NCBI RefSeq assembly: GCF_013373865.1
Contig: NC_050474.1
Coordinates: 19,201,116-19,265,115 of the forward strand
Origin: Monomorium pharaonis
Taxonomy: Eukaryota > Arthropoda > Insecta > Hymenoptera > Formicidae
Length of the DNA stretch: 64,000 bases
Direction of reading: 5' to 3'
Shown here: positions 62,071 through 64,000 of the stretch, one piece after another
How positions within the stretch are numbered: position 1 is the first letter of the stretch
Layout of the letters: each line of letters starts with the position of its first letter
Notes under the pieces: generated by a model
Database searches by the model: none
What the model saw: only the letters and a program-made list of their open reading frames with translations
Told to the model about the DNA's origin: nothing
Translations under genes and position numbers: made by a program

Positions 62071-64000
62071 GGAAAAAAAAGATGTATAGAGAGAGGAAGA
62101 AGGGAGCAAGGCGTTAAGATTCTTAAAAACCGCGAAGAGGGTGCTCGTCCTGGAGGCAGCTGCCACCCTTGTACTCTCCTTAAGCTGCGGCTCGTCGGGG
62201 GCGGCAAAGTACCGTCGACGGATGGTGGGAAGGTAGGAAGGGAAGGTAGGAAGGTAGTTTTTCTGATTGCCTGAGAACAGACAGCTGTCCCAATCTTTCT
62301 CAGCCGCCCTGGAAGGACGGCTCCAGCGCGCTTTTGGCGAATAATGCCGGGGAGTGTTGCTTACGAATAACTCGAGTATGCCTGATCCGGGGGTGAGCCG
62401 AGAGGAGAGGGGGGGGGGCGACGACGGGATGAAAGGAAGAGGCGAGACTGGACCGCCTTCAGCCGTCAGCATCGACAATCGAGTTCTGTCTCGGTGGAGA
62501 CGGATGACGGATCACTTCCGATATCATGGTCGACCTATTGAAACTTTATCGTACGCACGTTGGCACACGAGTTTTATACACAAAAATCGCGTCAAAATCA
62601 ATTGTGTTTTCCCATTATTACGCAGGCGTCGTAGAATTCTTTATTGCATGGATATAATTAATAATTTGTGCACCGATAAAAAGATCAATATTTGATATCC
62701 GAAAATAATTCCAAGATAAAGAAGTTGAGAAGACGTTACAGCACATTATCGTCTCTCCAGAAGAAAATTAATTAAAGGAAAACGCCGTTGCTCCGCAAAT
62801 AGTAATGACGGCGAAAAGACTCGTGAAGCTTTAGAGCTCCGTTTCTCGACGGGGAGAGATCTTCGATCGAGCTGCGCAATCTCATCCTCCTTCGAGACAA
62901 GTGTAACGCGCTTAAAAATTGGCGAGAACTTTTATTTCGGTCTAATTTCCCCCTTGGGATTTGGCGGTGGAACGGCAGTGAGAGGGCTGAAAGGGGAAAA
63001 CGTGAGCGGGGGAAATATAGACACGGGGTAAGAACGAGAAAGAGAAAGACACGAGACGAGAGTTTGGAACGATTATCTGAGTTTTAAAACAAACTCTCGA
63101 GTGTCTGCGAAGTCCTTCGCGAATCAGAGGGGAGGGCGGAGGAAAGCGGAGGGCCGAGGTGCTCCCCAGAAAGGAGAACTGTGACAAGAGGGATAGGGGA
63201 GAGGGGTACGGAGGTGAGATAATATGCTAATGCCAAGACGGAAGGTACATGAGAATTTAAGAGGATCAATGGGCGCAGTACGAGATTCGTACGGGGAATG
63301 AGGTATTACAACGTCCTCTATATTGCTTCCAGGCGATTAGATTCCTGAAAGTTCGTTCAATGCGGGCGACTAATTTCGACGAAATTAAACTTTCGATTTA
63401 ACATCGCTTTTATTAGATCTCAGTGTTCAATATCCATTTGTCCAGGGATGAAGTAAATACGCGTGACGGGCGTATCGAAACGATAAATTGAAGAAGTTGA
63501 AAATTATATAAGTTGAGAAAATGCCCCGTTATTTCTTTTGTTTATTTTTTTTTTTTAACGTAATGTAGAGGATCACGTGAAATAAATAATAAAAAATTAA
63601 TAAAATAAGCGAAATAATATGATAAACTTTTAAAGTGAACAGAAGAAAAAAAATAAATATTTCATTTAAAAGATTTATACGTTTAATTGTAAAATATGCG
63701 TGTATTTTTTCACAACTATACCATTTCCAATGTCGGTATTGGTAATTATGCGAAACTGATTTAAAATAGTTGCTCCGATATGAATGAAACACTTACAAGT
63801 GATCGGTATAACGTACGCATTAGAATATCCGAATAGAATGTGTCAGAATAGGATATGATACCATTAATAATAATTAATGTAGCGCACGGTTAATCCCTCG
63901 AAATGTAGCGTTTAGCGAAATGGACGCGCATCATCGTAATGCAGTACTATACAGAGCCACGAGCGTATTCCCACACTGAACAAAGCCATTAGTCCATCAT
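59655..64000 (+). other. Region 3' of LMO exon 4: probable intron or 3' region, no exon assigned
   Basis: The donor at 59655 implies at least one more exon. Candidate phase-0 acceptors inside the window lead to very short ends. After TCTCTTTCAG (60310) the frame reads one Glu then TAA. After TTGCTTCCAG (63332) it reads about 23 codons then TAA. Neither has sequence that I recognise as LMO tail, so the true last exon may lie beyond 64000. The region also has a (GTGC)n run at 61185-61207, a (GA)n run at 62039-62069, a GGTAGGAA-type repeat at 62227-62258 and an AT-rich end from about 63480. No other gene is seen. Confidence 0.5.
62039..62069. repeat. (GA)n microsatellite
   Basis: An uninterrupted GA run downstream of LMO exon 4. 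Confidence 0.95.

Noticed and set aside
63320..63405. Acceptor at 63332 followed by a short frame as the last LMO exon
   Set aside because: The roughly 23-residue tail has no resemblance to LMO tails I know, and AG sites of this quality are frequent; left only as a possibility.

Overview
The window is a stretch of animal, almost certainly insect, nuclear DNA that carries one recognisable protein-coding gene: a LIM-only transcriptional cofactor of the LMO/Beadex (rhombotin) family on the + strand. Four coding exons can be placed to the base (33750-33838, 34571-34708, 35405-35530, 59498-59654). Together they encode 170 residues with two complete LIM zinc-finger domains, and the chain continues past a good splice donor at the end of the fourth. 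The insect-type second LIM domain and tail, the very high CpG content, the many GA/CT microsatellites and the small AT-rich inverted-repeat elements suggest Hymenoptera, probably an ant. That last step is inference, not proof.

Layout. Positions 1-33741 hold no gene I can support. The first coding exon is preceded by a plausible splice acceptor, so this region should be upstream flank plus 5' UTR exon(s)/intron of LMO, and a likely home for its enhancers. Positions 33742-35530 hold the first three coding exons, separated by introns of about 0.7 kb. Positions 35531-59497 are one intron of about 24 kb that interrupts the second LIM domain. Positions 59655-64000 are probably a further intron or the 3' region; the last coding exon is not identifiable with confidence.

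The non-coding DNA is a mosaic. GC-rich, CpG-rich segments with many spurious open frames on both strands alternate with AT-rich islands of a few hundred bases. The AT-rich islands are where I find small non-autonomous inverted-repeat elements. Family A (about 210 bp) has five copies near 7.6, 26.7, 37.4, 51.5 and 57.3 kb. Family B (about 300 bp) has a full copy at 23.2 kb and a truncated one at 29.2 kb. A weaker family C lies at 14.1 and 52.8 kb. There are also two CACTGAG/CTGAG-ended elements (37.4 and 45.9 kb) and single foldback elements at 25.0 and 30.7 kb. At 37.4 kb one element sits inside a family A copy, which gives a relative age. At least fourteen GA/CT dinucleotide tracts occur, six of them packed into 41.4-44.8 kb, and there is a 60-base poly(A) run at 43.9 kb.

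Function. LMO proteins lack a DNA-binding domain; they bind the LIM-domain cofactor Chip/LDB and compete with LIM-homeodomain proteins such as Apterous. A single compact developmental regulator inside tens of kilobases of gene-free DNA fits a gene with extensive cis-regulation. I found no convincing tRNA, rRNA, CRISPR, viral or other protein gene, and no clearly novel system. The dispersed inverted-repeat families and the unresolved C-terminus are the points most worth following.
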